This document shows positions 28,540 through 38,510 of a stretch of 64,000 nucleotides of DNA, piece after piece. This DNA comes from Rheinheimera lutimaris (lineage in GTDB: Bacteria; Pseudomonadota; Gammaproteobacteria; Enterobacterales; Alteromonadaceae). Under the pieces are notes generated by a model. That model had not been told where the DNA came from. It saw nothing but the letters and a program-made list of their open reading frames with translations, and did not search any database. Location of the stretch: assembly GCF_013283795.1 (NCBI RefSeq), contig NZ_JABSOD010000016.1, forward strand, positions 19,087 to 83,086, read 5' to 3'. Every line of letters starts with the position of its first letter. Position 1 is the first letter of the stretch. A program made the position numbers and the translations under genes.

Positions 28540-29568
28540 TTAGCTTGTCAGCATTGCTTCACTGGTTACCTGATTACGGCCCAATTGCTTGGCCAGTTGC
28601 AGCACTTGTGCCGTGCGGCCAAGAAACTGATACCAATTCTCACTATGCTGATACAGTGAGACGCCAAGTGAAATAGTAACTTTGGGTAAGGTTTTTTTAC
28701 TGCGGGATGACACAAAGCGCAGTTTCTCAACGCCGCGGCGCACTTGCTCGGCAATTTCACCTGCGGTGCGCAGGTCGACATCAGGCAGTAAGATCAAAAA
28801 TTCTTCTCCGCCGGAACGTACCGGCAGGCCACTGCTTTGTACATAACTGCTGATTTTTCGCGCCACTTTCGACAAAATAACATCGCCAATGGCATTGCCG
28901 TAATCGCGGTTAAAACTACTGAAATGGTCCAAATCTACTGCGATAGCAGCAATCTGCCGCTGTGGTTGCTCGCTGAACCAGATATCTAACTGATTTTGCA
29001 TGGCCAGCCGGTTATACAAACCGGTAAGCGGGTCCAGTAAGCGTTGTTGTTTTAACTGTTCCAGTTCATGCCGTAGTTGGTGGCTTTGCTGGTGGGTTTG
29101 CTGTAATTGCTGCAACAGTTGCTGTTGGCTCAGACGAAACGCAGCAGTGTGCTGCTGCAATTGCTCCAGTGCACGCCCGGCTTGTTCGTCATGCGTAACG
29201 CAATGTTGTAGCTGTGTAGCGCTGTTATCTAATTGCTGCAGGTAATCATCCAATTGCTCGGCGGCGATATCGCTGTAGCCTGCCATGCGGCTTACCATGC
29301 CGGCGGCGTCTTGTAACAATTGTTCCTGTTGCACATTGGCCGGTGTCAGAAAGCGGCTGTATAAATCCGCCATCACAAAATCGTCCAGCGGCACATTCGC
29401 CTGTAGTTTTTGTTCAATGGTCTGGCACAAGGCTGTGTTATGGCCACTGATATATTCATAGCATACGGCATAATTAACCGGGTGAGCGGCCAGCGCAGCA
29501 CGCTGCAAAAACGCTTTTACCTTAAGCGCCTTTTCGCCCGCCTGTTGCAGTGAATCCTGGTACTTCAT
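28540..29568 (-). CDS. Soluble diguanylate cyclase with N-terminal coiled-coil domain
   Basis: 342 residues from the ATG at 29568 (the in-frame upstream ATG adds 49 residues of uncharacteristic sequence). There is no membrane helix. The N-terminal half is helical (VNYAVCYEYISGHNTALC, then a long glutamine/leucine coiled coil at about 100-180); this cytosolic sensor region is found in several gammaproteobacterial cyclases. The C-terminal GGDEF domain (about 185-340) has DPLTGLYNRLAMQ, AVDLDHFSSFN and an intact RSGGEEFLILL. Cyclic di-GMP synthesis is expected. The trigger is unknown. Confidence 0.9.
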   Translation of the reverse strand: MKYQDSLQQAGEKALKVKAFLQRAALAAHPVNYAVCYEYISGHNTALCQTIEQKLQANVPLDDFVMADLYSRFLTPANVQQEQLLQDAAGMVSRMAGYSDIAAEQLDDYLQQLDNSATQLQHCVTHDEQAGRALEQLQQHTAAFRLSQQQLLQQLQQTHQQSHQLRHELEQLKQQRLLDPLTGLYNRLAMQNQLDIWFSEQPQRQIAAIAVDLDHFSSFNRDYGNAIGDVILSKVARKISSYVQSSGLPVRSGGEEFLILLPDVDLRTAGEIAEQVRRGVEKLRFVSSRSKKTLPKVTISLGVSLYQHSENWYQFLGRTAQVLQLAKQLGRNQVTSEAMLTS

Positions 29569-29705
29569 AAGACCACTTATAACTCCGCTTGCCGGCACAA
29601 AAAACTGCGGCCGGCATGATGTTAAGCTGTATAGACAACGCCATAGTACGCGAATATTTATTACTGGCAACCGCTCTGTAGCGGCAGTTAGATAAAGCGG
29701 TGAAA

Positions 29706-29783
29706 ATGCAGGCAAAACGCCGGCTTTATCAGCACGGCAAAGGTTGTAAAGCAGAAAAGCAGCGGCGGGAAAAGCAAGATTAA
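29706..29783 (+). CDS. Possible 25-residue basic small protein
   Basis: The 285-base gap between the divergent GGDEF and DUF885 genes contains ATG...TAA coding for 25 residues, MQAKRRLYQHGKGCKAEKQR and five more. About a third of the residues are Lys/Arg. GGTG lies just upstream, and a GTG two codons earlier is an alternative start. The composition is unusual for random sequence, but at this length coding cannot be shown without conservation. The rest of the gap holds no recognisable gene. Confidence 0.25.
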   Translation: MQAKRRLYQHGKGCKAEKQRREKQD

Positions 29784-29853
29784 CGGTTATATTGACCGGT
29801 TAAGTCTGCTGTACTCAGTTTGCAAAGCGGTTACAATCGACTGAGGTTTAACC

Positions 29854-31620
29854 GTGGAAATAACCAAAATGAAAAACACTGGTACAACACCGATATTAAT
29901 ACTTAACCTGGCATTTGCTTTGCTGTTAACCGGCTGTGCGCTCAGCCGGCAAAGTGCCGACCAGAGTTTTACTGAATTGGCGCAACAATTATGGCAGGCA
30001 GAGCAGCAGTTGAGTGACGCAGGGCCGGGTGAGCTGACGGACATGTCAGAGGCCGCGTTGGCGCGACGCCAACAGCAGCGGCTGGGATGGCAAGCTAAGT
30101 TGCAGCAGCTGGACGTAACAACCTTGTCTGAACAGAACCGTATCAATTACGCCATTTTACAATACCGCCTGGCCGATGCTATTGACGAGTATCGTTTTGG
30201 TGCACATTTAATGCCGTTAACCTCAGAGTCGGGTTTTCACACCAATTTGGGCTTTTTGCCGCAGCGTTCGGTGTTTCGTAACGCGGAAGATTACCGGCTA
30301 TATATTCAAAAACTAGCCGCGATACCGCGTTATATGCAGCAGCAAACTCATTGGATGCAGCAGGGGTTGGCCAGCGGTGTTACACAGCCAAAAGCCGTGC
30401 TTAAAGGTTTTGAGCAAAGCATTATTTCTTATGTGGTGGCTGATGCTACGCAAAGTGTGTTTTACCGGCCATTTTTGCGCCAGCCGGCCTATATCAATGA
30501 TGCAGACTGGCAGCAACTGACTACACAGGCGGCAGAACAAATTCGTACTGCAGTAAATCCGGCGTATCAGGATTTTTATGAGTTTATGCTGCAACAGTAT
30601 CTGCCGGGGGCGCGTGACAGCATCGCCGCCTCTGATTTGCCCAACGGTGTCGCCTGGTATCAAAACCGGCTTGAACATTACACCACCTTGGCGCTGACGC
30701 CACAGCAGGTGCATGATATCGGCCTGAGCGAGGTTAAGCGTATCCGCAGCGAAATGCAGCAGGTAATTGATGAGCTTGGCTTTGACGGCAGTTTTGCTGA
30801 ATTTGTACAGTTTTTACGCACTGATGCGCAATTCTATGCCAAAACGCCGGACGAGCTGATGCGTTATGCCGCTTACTTATCAAAAAAAGCTGATGCGCAA
30901 TTGCCTAAACTGTTTAAAACCTTGCCGCGCACGCCCTATGGCGTGGTGCCAGTGCCGGCAGAAATTGCACCTAAATACACCACCGGGCGCTATTCCGGTG
31001 CTTCGCGTGATGATCAGGCTGGTTTCTATTGGGTAAATACCTACCGGTTAGACCGGCGGCCGTTGTATGAAATGGAAGCCTTAACACTGCACGAAGCAGT
31101 GCCCGGCCACCATTTACAAATTTCGTTGTCACGCGAGCACAGCGAGCTGCCGGATTACCGGCGCAGCTTTTATACTTCGGCATTTGGCGAGGGCTGGGGC
31201 TTGTATGCGGAATATTTAGGCCTGGAAATGGGATTTTATCAGCAGCCATACAGTAATTTTGGTCGCTTAACTTATGAGATGTGGCGTGCTGCGCGTTTGG
31301 TGGTCGATACCGGTATGCACAGCATGGGCTGGACAAGGCAGCAAGCAATCGATTTTCTTGCCGCTAACACCGCCTTGTCTATGCACAACGTAACCACTGA
31401 GATTGACCGTTATATCAGTTGGCCGGCTCAGGCGCTGTCTTACAAGTTGGGTGAGATCACCATTAAGCGTTTAAGAGCAGAAGCGCAGACGGCATTGGGT
31501 GAGCGCTTTGATATTCGTGAGTTTCACGATGTGGTGCTGAGTAACGGTAGCTTGCCGTTGGCGGTACTGGAGCAGCAAGTGCGCGCTTATATTGCCCGGC
31601 AACAAGGGTCAGATAAATAA
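29854..31620 (+). CDS. DUF885-family lipoprotein, putative metallopeptidase-like
   Basis: 588 residues. Signal peptide with a lipobox (LLLTGCALS; lipidated Cys near residue 28), so it is an outer-membrane or periplasmic lipoprotein. DUF885 proteins resemble M32/M3-like gluzincins; the key motif is HEAVPGHHLQIS near residues 413-424, with a later Glu in GEGWGLYAEYLGLEMG. The GTG at 29854 has TGAGG 7 bases upstream; an ATG at 29869 is an equally workable start that leaves the signal peptide intact. Substrate unknown, probably peptides. Divergent from the GGDEF gene. Confidence 0.85.
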   Translation: MEITKMKNTGTTPILILNLAFALLLTGCALSRQSADQSFTELAQQLWQAEQQLSDAGPGELTDMSEAALARRQQQRLGWQAKLQQLDVTTLSEQNRINYAILQYRLADAIDEYRFGAHLMPLTSESGFHTNLGFLPQRSVFRNAEDYRLYIQKLAAIPRYMQQQTHWMQQGLASGVTQPKAVLKGFEQSIISYVVADATQSVFYRPFLRQPAYINDADWQQLTTQAAEQIRTAVNPAYQDFYEFMLQQYLPGARDSIAASDLPNGVAWYQNRLEHYTTLALTPQQVHDIGLSEVKRIRSEMQQVIDELGFDGSFAEFVQFLRTDAQFYAKTPDELMRYAAYLSKKADAQLPKLFKTLPRTPYGVVPVPAEIAPKYTTGRYSGASRDDQAGFYWVNTYRLDRRPLYEMEALTLHEAVPGHHLQISLSREHSELPDYRRSFYTSAFGEGWGLYAEYLGLEMGFYQQPYSNFGRLTYEMWRAARLVVDTGMHSMGWTRQQAIDFLAANTALSMHNVTTEIDRYISWPAQALSYKLGEITIKRLRAEAQTALGERFDIREFHDVVLSNGSLPLAVLEQQVRAYIARQQGSDK

Positions 31621-31681
31621 TAAAGCAGAACATGGCGCTACAAGGGCATGTTCCGAACAAAAATGAAGGAATATATACAGC

Positions 31682-32176
31682 ATGATCTGGATGTTGTTGA
31701 TCGGTTTGATTGTGGTAGCCATGTTGTACATCCTGTGGCAGATGGAGCAAATTGGTAAAACCAATAAAGGCTTACAGGCAAAATTGCGTATACGGGAACA
31801 GGAACTGCTGAAGTTGCAGCAAGCAGCATTTCAGCTGGCGGAGCAGCAAAAATCCATGCTGGAGCAGCAGTTACCGCAATCTGAAGCGGTTTCAGTATTG
31901 AATAAAGCCGAGCTGGAGGCGGTACGCGTGCTGTGTCAAACCTTGCCGCTGGTGGTTAAAGAATGTTGCAGCCGGCCGGCAAGCCCACAGCAGGTGCTGA
32001 ACAACCAGTTGCGGCGGCAAAAAGGTATAGAACCGGCGCAGATAGAGCTGATGATGAAAAAACACAGCCGGCTAACGCCGTTGTGGCAAAACAACAGCTT
32101 AATGTCGTATTTGCAGCTTTGTATTGTAGCAGCGACTTTGGCCGCTGAGCAGCCAGCCAAAGTCAGTAGTTTGTAG
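31682..32176 (+). CDS. Single-pass membrane hypothetical protein
   Basis: 164 residues. An N-terminal membrane helix (MIWMLLIGLIVVAMLYILWQM) is followed by a Gln/Glu/Leu-rich coiled coil (about 25-75) and a helical C-terminal domain with two adjacent cysteines (VKECCSRP). AAGGAA lies 10 bases before the ATG. It follows the DUF885 gene by 61 bases and may share its transcript. I do not recognise the family; the layout suggests an inner-membrane protein with a cytoplasmic coiled coil. Confidence 0.7.
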   Translation: MIWMLLIGLIVVAMLYILWQMEQIGKTNKGLQAKLRIREQELLKLQQAAFQLAEQQKSMLEQQLPQSEAVSVLNKAELEAVRVLCQTLPLVVKECCSRPASPQQVLNNQLRRQKGIEPAQIELMMKKHSRLTPLWQNNSLMSYLQLCIVAATLAAEQPAKVSSL

Positions 32177-32183
32177 GTATTTG

Positions 32184-32414
32184 TCAGTGCCGCAGCACGA
32201 CGGCAGGCTCTATATCTATCTGACCTTCCATATCAATGGCGGCCATTTTGGCTCCGGCCGCGAGCACAGCAATGCTGCCATTGGAAATGTGACGAACAAA
32301 TAACAAGTCGTAACCGAACCGTTGCAGTTCAGCGACGGAAAATTTTTGTGCCAGATTAAGATCGTCCCAGAAAAAGTGTATATCCTTATCCATCTGGCGC
32401 CTTTCGTTTGTCAT
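32184..32414 (-). CDS. Small acidic hypothetical protein
   Basis: About 76 residues (MTNERRQMDKDIHFFWDDLN...). The ATG at 32414 is chosen because GGAG lies 8 bases before it; a second ATG at 32393 has AAAGG upstream and cannot be excluded. The sequence is a compact alpha/beta pattern (AELQRFGYDLLFVRHISNGSIAVLAAGAKMAAIDMEGQIDIEP) without cysteine or membrane helix. Convergent with the preceding gene. No family recognised. Confidence 0.6.
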   Translation of the reverse strand: MTNERRQMDKDIHFFWDDLNLAQKFSVAELQRFGYDLLFVRHISNGSIAVLAAGAKMAAIDMEGQIDIEPAVVLRH

Positions 32415-32467
32415 AACAGGCTCCAACCATCAGGGATAACAGGTTTCAGGCGCAATCGGTTTGCCGC

Positions 32468-32926
32468 TTAGCTAAGCTCCAGTATGAGGTGCCACTGGGC
32501 TGACGTTACCGGCATAACTGAAAGTCTGTTGCCTTTTTGTACTAAAGGCAGCTCATTGAGCTTAGCCTGGCTTTTCAGTTTGTCCAGTGCCAGTAATGCA
32601 GGTAGTTTTTCGACAAATACCAGGTCTACCGCGACCCAGCGCGGCTTTTCCATGTTAGATTTTGCGTCAAAATAAGGACTTGCGCTGTCAAATTGGCTTG
32701 GATCAGGATAGGCTTCCCGCACCACTTTAGCGATGCCGGCGATGCCAATCAGCTTGCAACTGGAATGGTAAATAAACACCAGATCATCTTGTTTCACATT
32801 ATCACGCAGCATATTGCGCGCCTGGTAATTACGCACGCCTTCCCATACTACCGGTGTATGCGGCGCGCGGGCAAAGTCATCAATACTGCACTCGGACGGT
32901 TCTGTTTTAAATAACCAATATGCCAT
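32468..32926 (-). CDS. EVE-domain protein
   Basis: 152 residues from the ATG at 32926 ([18 protein letters not shown]), with GGAG 10 bases upstream. The EVE domain, a PUA-like fold that binds modified bases, fills the protein: [37 protein letters not shown] and [13 protein letters not shown] are its core strands. The upstream extension of the frame (39 codons) lies in the divergent promoter of tesB and is not used. Role in the cell unproven; it is conserved next to housekeeping genes in many proteobacteria. Confidence 0.9.
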   Translation of the reverse strand: MAYWLFKTEPSECSIDDFARAPHTPVVWEGVRNYQARNMLRDNVKQDDLVFIYHSSCKLIGIAGIAKVVREAYPDPSQFDSASPYFDAKSNMEKPRWVAVDLVFVEKLPALLALDKLKSQAKLNELPLVQKGNRLSVMPVTSAQWHLILELS

Positions 32927-32996
32927 CTTTGCTGATCTCCGTAGTTTGCGGCAGAATAGCATTATATTTCCGCCAAACGAAACAGAGGGCTCAGCC

Positions 32997-33863
32997 ATGC
33001 AGGTACTACAAAATTTACTGGCGTTATTAAAGCTGGAAACCATAGAGCAGGGGTTATACCGCGGCCAGAGTCAAGACTTAGGCTTTAAAGCGGTGTTTGG
33101 TGGCCAGGTCATGGGTCAGGCGTTGTCTGCAGCTAAAGAAACCATTGCTGAAGATCGTAAAGTACACTCGTTTCACTCGTACTTTTTACGACCAGGAGAT
33201 GCCGCCAAGCCGATAGTGTATGAGGTGGAAAATATCCGTGACGGTAAAAGCTTCAGCACACGCCGCGTTAGTGCTATTCAGTTTGGTAAACCGATATTCT
33301 ATTTAACGGCTTCGTTTCAGGCCGAAGAAACCGGTTTTGAGCATCAGGACGTTATGCCACAAGTGCCGGGGCCGGAACAATTGGTATCCGACCTGGAGTT
33401 TTATCAGCAACATGCTGAGCTTATTCCTGAAAGCCTGCGCAGCAAATTTATTTGCGAAAAGCCGATTGAAATGCGCCCGGTAGACTTTCAAAACCCGTTT
33501 AAAGCTCAGGTAAGCGCGGCAAAACGCTATGTTTGGTTTAAAGCCAATGGCGCCATGCCGGATGATTTACGTGTACACAAGTACTTGCTGGCGTATGCAT
33601 CAGATTTTAATTTTTTGCCCACGGCGTTGCAGCCGCACGGTAAGTCATTTATGGCGCCGAATATGCAGGTAGCAACCATCGACCACGCCATGTGGTTTCA
33701 TCAGGATTTTCGCTTTGATGACTGGCTGCTGTATGCGGTAGACAGCCCCAGCGCATCAGGTGGCAGGGGCTTAGTTCGGGGCCAGTTTTACAGCCGTGAC
33801 GGCAAGCTGGTGGCTTCTACTATTCAGGAAGGTGTGATCCGCTCTTACCCCACCAGCCGCTAA
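32997..33863 (+). CDS. tesB: Acyl-CoA thioesterase II
   Basis: 288 residues from the ATG at 32997, preceded by GAGGG. A double-hotdog thioesterase that hydrolyses medium- and long-chain acyl-CoA. It matches TesB in sequence flow: [32 protein letters not shown], the C-terminal hotdog [21 protein letters not shown] with its catalytic Asp region, and the terminal [28 protein letters not shown]. Its stop overlaps the convergent plsB stop by 4 bases. Confidence 0.96.
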   Translation: MQVLQNLLALLKLETIEQGLYRGQSQDLGFKAVFGGQVMGQALSAAKETIAEDRKVHSFHSYFLRPGDAAKPIVYEVENIRDGKSFSTRRVSAIQFGKPIFYLTASFQAEETGFEHQDVMPQVPGPEQLVSDLEFYQQHAELIPESLRSKFICEKPIEMRPVDFQNPFKAQVSAAKRYVWFKANGAMPDDLRVHKYLLAYASDFNFLPTALQPHGKSFMAPNMQVATIDHAMWFHQDFRFDDWLLYAVDSPSASGGRGLVRGQFYSRDGKLVASTIQEGVIRSYPTSR

Positions 33864-36301
33864 GACGCGGTGGCTGGTAAGATACTGTGGATACTTTGCA
33901 CCACCTCATTGCGCAGCAGCTGACTGACCGTATCATTCAGCTGATGTAGCTGTGCAGTCGCACTGACGCGGCTATGCTCGTCAGTGTGAGTGTAGCCATT
34001 GTCCTTCAACGCATTAACCAGAGTGGCAAACAGCTGTTTGTCGTAATATTCCGGCGCGGTAATGCCGTGTAGCTGCAACAGGCGCTGGGCTAATTCGTGG
34101 CTGTGTTTTTCCAACTCGCTGCGGCTTTGCGGCCCCTGGCTGGTAACCAGTTGTAACACCATAGCGTAACGCTGCAGTGTGTGTTCGGCATTATGTGCCA
34201 GTAAGCTCAGCATAAAGTAACCCTTGCTGTGCTGCACCGGAGCACGGTAGTTGTCGCCGTGTTGCTCGGCCAGACCGCTGGCAGTAAGCTGCTGCAGTAT
34301 GGCGGCACAGTACGTTTCCACCGAGCTGATTTGCAGAAACAACTCCTGCTGTAGCAACGGATACAATTGCTGCACTATAGCGGTCAGTTGCGCCAGGCTC
34401 AGATTGCGTTGATGCAGGATAGCGCTGGCGATAATGGCCGGCAGCATAAAGACATGCAAAATATTGTTGCGGTAGTAACTGAGCAAAATAGCATTGTCGT
34501 CATTCAGGCTGATTAACTGGCCGAAACTGTCGTTGTGCTGCCCTACCTTCCGCAGGCTAAGGGCATGGTCAATAAGCTGCTCAGCAGTGTCTTGCGGTTG
34601 TGTTATCTGATGATGGTAGGGCACTGAGCGTTGCAGCTCGAGATAAAAACTGATTTGCTCTGCCAGCTCAGCGCGGGTCAGAGTGTGTTTATCTGTTGCC
34701 AGCAAGCACAGCGCAATCAGGTTGATGCTGTTTAATGCCGCGGCCTGATTAATACGCTGCATCATCTGCTCAGCCAGTTGCGCTACCACCGGGTTAAGCC
34801 ACTGTGGCTTTTGTACTTCCAGCGGGTGAATGTTTTGTTTCCAGTCGGGTACCTGCTGACTTAAATAGTTATTCAGCGTAACAGGCTCACCGAAATTGAC
34901 ATAACCATAGCCATAATCCCGCAAATTGCGGATCGCTTTTAGTACGCCCCACGCTGACTCTTTCTGCTTGCCGGAGCCTTTTAATTCGCGCAGGTAAGTG
35001 TTCACTTCCATTACATGCTCGTAGCCAAGATACACCGGCACTAAGGTTACCGGGCGTTCGATACCGCGCAGCATGGACTGTAATGTCATCGCCAGCATGC
35101 CGGTTTTCGGCTGCAGTAAACGACCGGTGCGGCTGCGGCCACCCTCGCTGTAGTATTTTATCGAATAGCCTTTACTGAACAGCTGACACAGATATTCGCG
35201 AAACACCGCAGAATACAGTTTATTACCACTGAAACTACGACGGATAAAAAAGGCGCCGCCGCGGCGGAAAATAGGCCCGGCCGGCCAGAAATTCAGGTTA
35301 ATACCGGCAGCGATATGCGGTGGTGCCAAGCCTTGCTGGTAAATAACATAGCTTAGCAACAGGTAATCCATGTGGCTGCGATGGCAGGGCACATAAACGA
35401 TTTCGTGGCCTTTCTGCGCTAAATCCCGCAGCATATCGGCATTGTTAACCTTAATACCGGTATAAAGTTTGTGCCAAAGCCAGCGCAATACTCTGTCGCC
35501 AACCCGCAGCGTAGAGGCGCGGTAATCAGCGGCTATTTCCAGCAATAGTTTACGCGCTTCCAGCCGTGCAGCTTTTACAGAGATGCGCTTACTTTTGGCT
35601 TCATCATCGATGGCTTTCTTCAACGCCGGCGCTGCCAGCAGGGAGTTAAACAACTGGGCCCGGTTTACCAGCTTGGGCCCGGTAGCCGCCAGGCGTTGCC
35701 GGTAAAAGTGAAAGCGCGACATACGCAGCAGTTTATGTGCCGTAGCTGTTTCGGCACCAAACTGAGCCGCCATTTGCTGCAACGATACGGCACGGCTGAA
35801 GCGCACCAGGCTATGCCGGCCGGAGATCAGAACAATTAATAACTTAGCCAACCAGTTTGGCGCATGTGCTTCGCCGAGCAACCATTTGATACTGTTTTCT
35901 TTGCCCGGAGCCCGGCCCCACAACAGCGCTACCGGCACTAACTGCGCATTTAACGCTGGATCTTGCAGGTGCGCCTGCAACAATTCACGGCCTTGTTCTA
36001 ATGCTGTGGTCTTGCCGCGTTTAAACACTAAGGTGTGCGGCTTTTCCAGAAACAAAGTACGCGGGTGTTCAGTGCCATTCAGGTTAACATTAGCAGCCGG
36101 GTCCGGTAAATCCAGTGCGGCGCAAACACGGCGTATGGCGGCTAAATCGGCGGCAGATTCTGTGGTACAGACATAAAACAGCGGGCGGTTTTTATCCAGT
36201 GCCAGTTCTTCTACCGGCTGCTCCGGCACCACTTTATACTTTAATAATGGCCACAACGGCCATTTTAATAAAGCTGCAAACAATTTTACCGGCTGCAACA
36301 T
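33860..36301 (-). CDS. plsB: Glycerol-3-phosphate 1-acyltransferase
   Basis: 813 residues from the ATG at 36301 (GGGGA 8 bases upstream; a start 12 codons earlier is less likely). This peripheral inner-membrane enzyme makes lysophosphatidic acid from glycerol-3-phosphate and acyl-CoA/acyl-ACP. The acyltransferase blocks are clear: [16 protein letters not shown] (HX4D, block I), [10 protein letters not shown] (block II), [21 protein letters not shown] (block III) and [11 protein letters not shown] (block IV). The length is that of the PlsB family (about 807). Divergent from lexA, the same neighbourhood as in E. coli, but dgkA is absent from between them. Confidence 0.97.
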   Translation of the reverse strand: MLQPVKLFAALLKWPLWPLLKYKVVPEQPVEELALDKNRPLFYVCTTESAADLAAIRRVCAALDLPDPAANVNLNGTEHPRTLFLEKPHTLVFKRGKTTALEQGRELLQAHLQDPALNAQLVPVALLWGRAPGKENSIKWLLGEAHAPNWLAKLLIVLISGRHSLVRFSRAVSLQQMAAQFGAETATAHKLLRMSRFHFYRQRLAATGPKLVNRAQLFNSLLAAPALKKAIDDEAKSKRISVKAARLEARKLLLEIAADYRASTLRVGDRVLRWLWHKLYTGIKVNNADMLRDLAQKGHEIVYVPCHRSHMDYLLLSYVIYQQGLAPPHIAAGINLNFWPAGPIFRRGGAFFIRRSFSGNKLYSAVFREYLCQLFSKGYSIKYYSEGGRSRTGRLLQPKTGMLAMTLQSMLRGIERPVTLVPVYLGYEHVMEVNTYLRELKGSGKQKESAWGVLKAIRNLRDYGYGYVNFGEPVTLNNYLSQQVPDWKQNIHPLEVQKPQWLNPVVAQLAEQMMQRINQAAALNSINLIALCLLATDKHTLTRAELAEQISFYLELQRSVPYHHQITQPQDTAEQLIDHALSLRKVGQHNDSFGQLISLNDDNAILLSYYRNNILHVFMLPAIIASAILHQRNLSLAQLTAIVQQLYPLLQQELFLQISSVETYCAAILQQLTASGLAEQHGDNYRAPVQHSKGYFMLSLLAHNAEHTLQRYAMVLQLVTSQGPQSRSELEKHSHELAQRLLQLHGITAPEYYDKQLFATLVNALKDNGYTHTDEHSRVSATAQLHQLNDTVSQLLRNEVVQSIHSILPATAS

Positions 36302-36381
36302 CGCTTTATCCCCCACCACAAAAAAGGTGCTAAGCATAGCACGGCAAAACAGAACGGAAAATTACCGTGCTGCAGAGAAAC

Positions 36382-36409
36382 TTGCAATTGTAATACGCCT
36401 GTATATACT
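36382..36409 (+). promoter_or_regulatory. lexA sigma-70 promoter
   Basis: TTGCAA (36382-36387) and TATACT (36404-36409) are separated by 16 bases. The -10 hexamer lies inside the first SOS box, so LexA binding would block RNA polymerase directly. Confidence 0.7.
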
Positions 36410-36414
36410 CACAG
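36399..36414 (+). promoter_or_regulatory. SOS box 1 (LexA operator)
   Basis: CTGTATATACTCACAG fits the gammaproteobacterial LexA consensus CTGT-N8-ACAG, with a TA-rich core. It overlaps the -10 element of lexA. Confidence 0.92.
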
Positions 36415-36420
36415 TATTCA

Positions 36421-36436
36421 CTGTACAGGTAAACAG
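36421..36436 (+). promoter_or_regulatory. SOS box 2 (LexA operator)
   Basis: CTGTACAGGTAAACAG is a second CTGT-N8-ACAG site starting 22 bases after the first and ending 4 bases before the lexA ATG. Tandem boxes about two helical turns apart are also found at E. coli lexA and imply cooperative autorepression. Confidence 0.88.
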
Positions 36437-36440
36437 CACT

Positions 36441-37058
36441 ATGAGACCACTAACGCCACGACAAGCGGAAATTTTGCAGTTGATAAAAGACTACCAGCTG
36501 GATACCGGTATGCCGCCAACCCGTGCTGAAATTGCACAGCAATTGGGTTTTAAATCGGCCAACGCGGCGGAAGAGCACTTAAAGGCGTTGGCAAAAAAAG
36601 GTGTGATTGAAATGATGCCCGGTACCTCCCGTGGTATCCGCTTGATGGACAACGATGTGCCGGAACAATTGGGCCTGCCGTTGATTGGTAAAGTGGCGGC
36701 CGGCCAACCGATATTGGCGGCAGAGCATGTGCAGGACCATTATCAGGTAGATGCCAACCTGTTTAAACCACATGCCGACTTTTTGCTGCGGGTACAAGGT
36801 ATGAGCATGCAGGATATCGGTATTTTAGACGGCGATTTGTTGGCGGTACATAAAACCAGTCAGGCGCAACCGGGCCAGGTCGTAGTGGCACGGGTAGATG
36901 AAGATGTAACCGTAAAACGTTTCCGGCGTGACGGCGATACCGTGTTGCTACACCCGGAAAATAAAGATTTCGATGTGATTAAAGTTGATTTACGGGAGCA
37001 GCATTTTGCCATTGAAGGCTTGGCTGTAGGCGTGATCCGCAATGGAAGTTGGTTATAA
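36441..37058 (+). CDS. lexA: SOS repressor LexA
   Basis: 205 residues from the ATG at 36441 ([19 protein letters not shown]), just after two SOS boxes. A winged-helix DNA-binding domain spans about 1-70 ([34 protein letters not shown]). The self-cleavage site is Ala87-Gly88 (GKVAAGQP), and the Ser122 (GMSMQDIG) / Lys159 (DVTVKRF) dyad is intact. It represses DNA-damage genes and is inactivated by RecA-stimulated autocleavage. The longer in-frame extension upstream reads through its own promoter and is rejected. Confidence 0.98.
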   Translation: MRPLTPRQAEILQLIKDYQLDTGMPPTRAEIAQQLGFKSANAAEEHLKALAKKGVIEMMPGTSRGIRLMDNDVPEQLGLPLIGKVAAGQPILAAEHVQDHYQVDANLFKPHADFLLRVQGMSMQDIGILDGDLLAVHKTSQAQPGQVVVARVDEDVTVKRFRRDGDTVLLHPENKDFDVIKVDLREQHFAIEGLAVGVIRNGSWL

Positions 37059-37091
37059 TTTGTACTAACCTCAATAGGTTAATTGTTAACG

Positions 37092-37128
37092 AGCGCTGGT
37101 ATGACCACTAAGGTTTGCCGGCGCTTTT
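37092..37128 (+). terminator. Intrinsic terminator after lexA
   Basis: AGCGCTGG (37092-37099) pairs with CCGGCGCT (37118-37125), with one G-T wobble, and runs into TTTT. It lies 34 bases past the lexA stop and separates lexA from the oxidase operon. Confidence 0.7.
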
Positions 37129-37364
37129 GCTATTTAGGGGTTTACACTGACCACAATTTGGATGATTCTTAGACTGAAACTGATTAAAAAATAACAACAG
37201 GGTCAGTTTTGGTTTCAGCGCTAGCCCCGAAACCACAGGTAATAATAACAATAATAAACTGGTGAAACTTCAGACATAGGTTCGGTGTGGGTGAGTAAGA
37301 GCCGTGTAGTACTGTGTACTTAGTTTCTGCAGTTTGCTTTGCAAAATGACAGAGGAGAAGTCCA
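37129..37364 (+). promoter_or_regulatory. Leader/promoter region of the cytochrome oxidase operon
   Basis: This 236-base gene-free stretch must contain the promoter of coxB. I see no convincing -35/-10 pair (TTTACA at 37141 has no good partner). A 6-bp hairpin GGTTTC/GAAACC (37211-37216, 37229-37234) lies in the middle, and a strong GAGGAG ribosome site at its end. No open reading frame or known RNA motif is recognised. Confidence 0.4.
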
Positions 37365-38507
37365 GTGACGAAAACGCGTAGTCTTCGTTGGTCGCTGCCA
37401 ACCCTGCTTTTAGCTGCGACAGCTAATGCAACGGATATGCCCCTGAATATGACCAAAGGGGTAACAGAGATCAGTCAGCAGGTTTACCACTTGCACATGA
37501 CGATATTCTGGATTTGTTGTGCTATTGGTGCAGTGGTGTTCGGGATCATGTTTTGGTCTATCGTTCGCCATCGAAAAGCGCGTGGGGTGCAGCCAGCCCA
37601 ATTTCATGAAAGTACCAAAGTAGAAATACTCTGGACCGCTATACCGGTAATCATTCTGATTATTATGGCCATTCCGGCCACCAAAACCCTGATTGCAATG
37701 GAAGACACTACAGAGGCTGACGTTACTGTATTGGTTACCGGCTCGCAGTGGAAATGGCATTACAAATACCTTGAGCACGATGTTGAGTTTTATTCGCTGC
37801 TGGCAACACCGAAAGAGCAGATCATCAACAAATTTGCCAAAGGTGAAAACTACCTGCTGGAAGTAGACCGGCCTTTGGTGATCCCCACCGGTAAAAAAGT
37901 GCGTTTTCTGATGACGTCAGATGATGTTATCCACTCGTGGTGGGTACCGGCTTTTGCGGTTAAAAAAGATGCTAACCCAGGCTTTATTAACGAAGCCTGG
38001 ACCCGCGTTGACGAGCCTGGTACTTACCGTGGCCAATGCGCTGAGCTGTGCGGTAAAGATCATGGCTATATGCCGATAGTGGTTATTGCCAAAAGCCCTG
38101 CTGACTTTGAAAGCTGGGTAAACGGTGAAGCTGAGCGTATTGCCAAAGCGAAAGCGGAAGAGCAAGAGCTACTGGCGATGAATATGGGCATGGATGAGCT
38201 GATGAGCGTAGGCGAGCGCACCTATACTGCTTACTGCGCGGCTTGCCACCAACCTAATGGCGAAGGCTTACCTGGTATTTTCCCTGCGCTGAAAGGCAGT
38301 AGCATGGCGCTGAATGATATGCCTGGCCACATTAATATTGTGCTGAACGGTAAAGCCGGCACCGCTATGCAGGCCTATGCCAAACAGCTGAGTTTAAAAG
38401 AAATTGCTGCGGTAATTACCTATGAACGTAATGCCTGGGGCAACAATACCGGTGAACTGGTGCAGGCGGCTGATGTGCATGCTGTGCTGCAAGGTAAAGG
38501 GGAATAA
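37365..38507 (+). CDS. coxB: Cytochrome c oxidase subunit II fused to cytochrome c (caa3 type)
   Basis: 380 residues. Signal peptide (about 1-22), two membrane helices (about 45-67 and 88-108), then the CuA cupredoxin domain with all ligands: His190, Cys225, Glu227, Cys229, His233 and Met236 (CAELCGKDHGYM). A C-terminal class I cytochrome c domain (about 275-360) has a heme site C291-A-A-C-H295. That fusion makes this a caa3-type oxidase able to take electrons from soluble cytochrome or HiPIP donors. The GTG start is supported by GAGGAG. It is first in the operon. Confidence 0.97.
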   Translation: MTKTRSLRWSLPTLLLAATANATDMPLNMTKGVTEISQQVYHLHMTIFWICCAIGAVVFGIMFWSIVRHRKARGVQPAQFHESTKVEILWTAIPVIILIIMAIPATKTLIAMEDTTEADVTVLVTGSQWKWHYKYLEHDVEFYSLLATPKEQIINKFAKGENYLLEVDRPLVIPTGKKVRFLMTSDDVIHSWWVPAFAVKKDANPGFINEAWTRVDEPGTYRGQCAELCGKDHGYMPIVVIAKSPADFESWVNGEAERIAKAKAEEQELLAMNMGMDELMSVGERTYTAYCAACHQPNGEGLPGIFPALKGSSMALNDMPGHINIVLNGKAGTAMQAYAKQLSLKEIAAVITYERNAWGNNTGELVQAADVHAVLQGKGE

Positions 38508-38510
38508 CGG

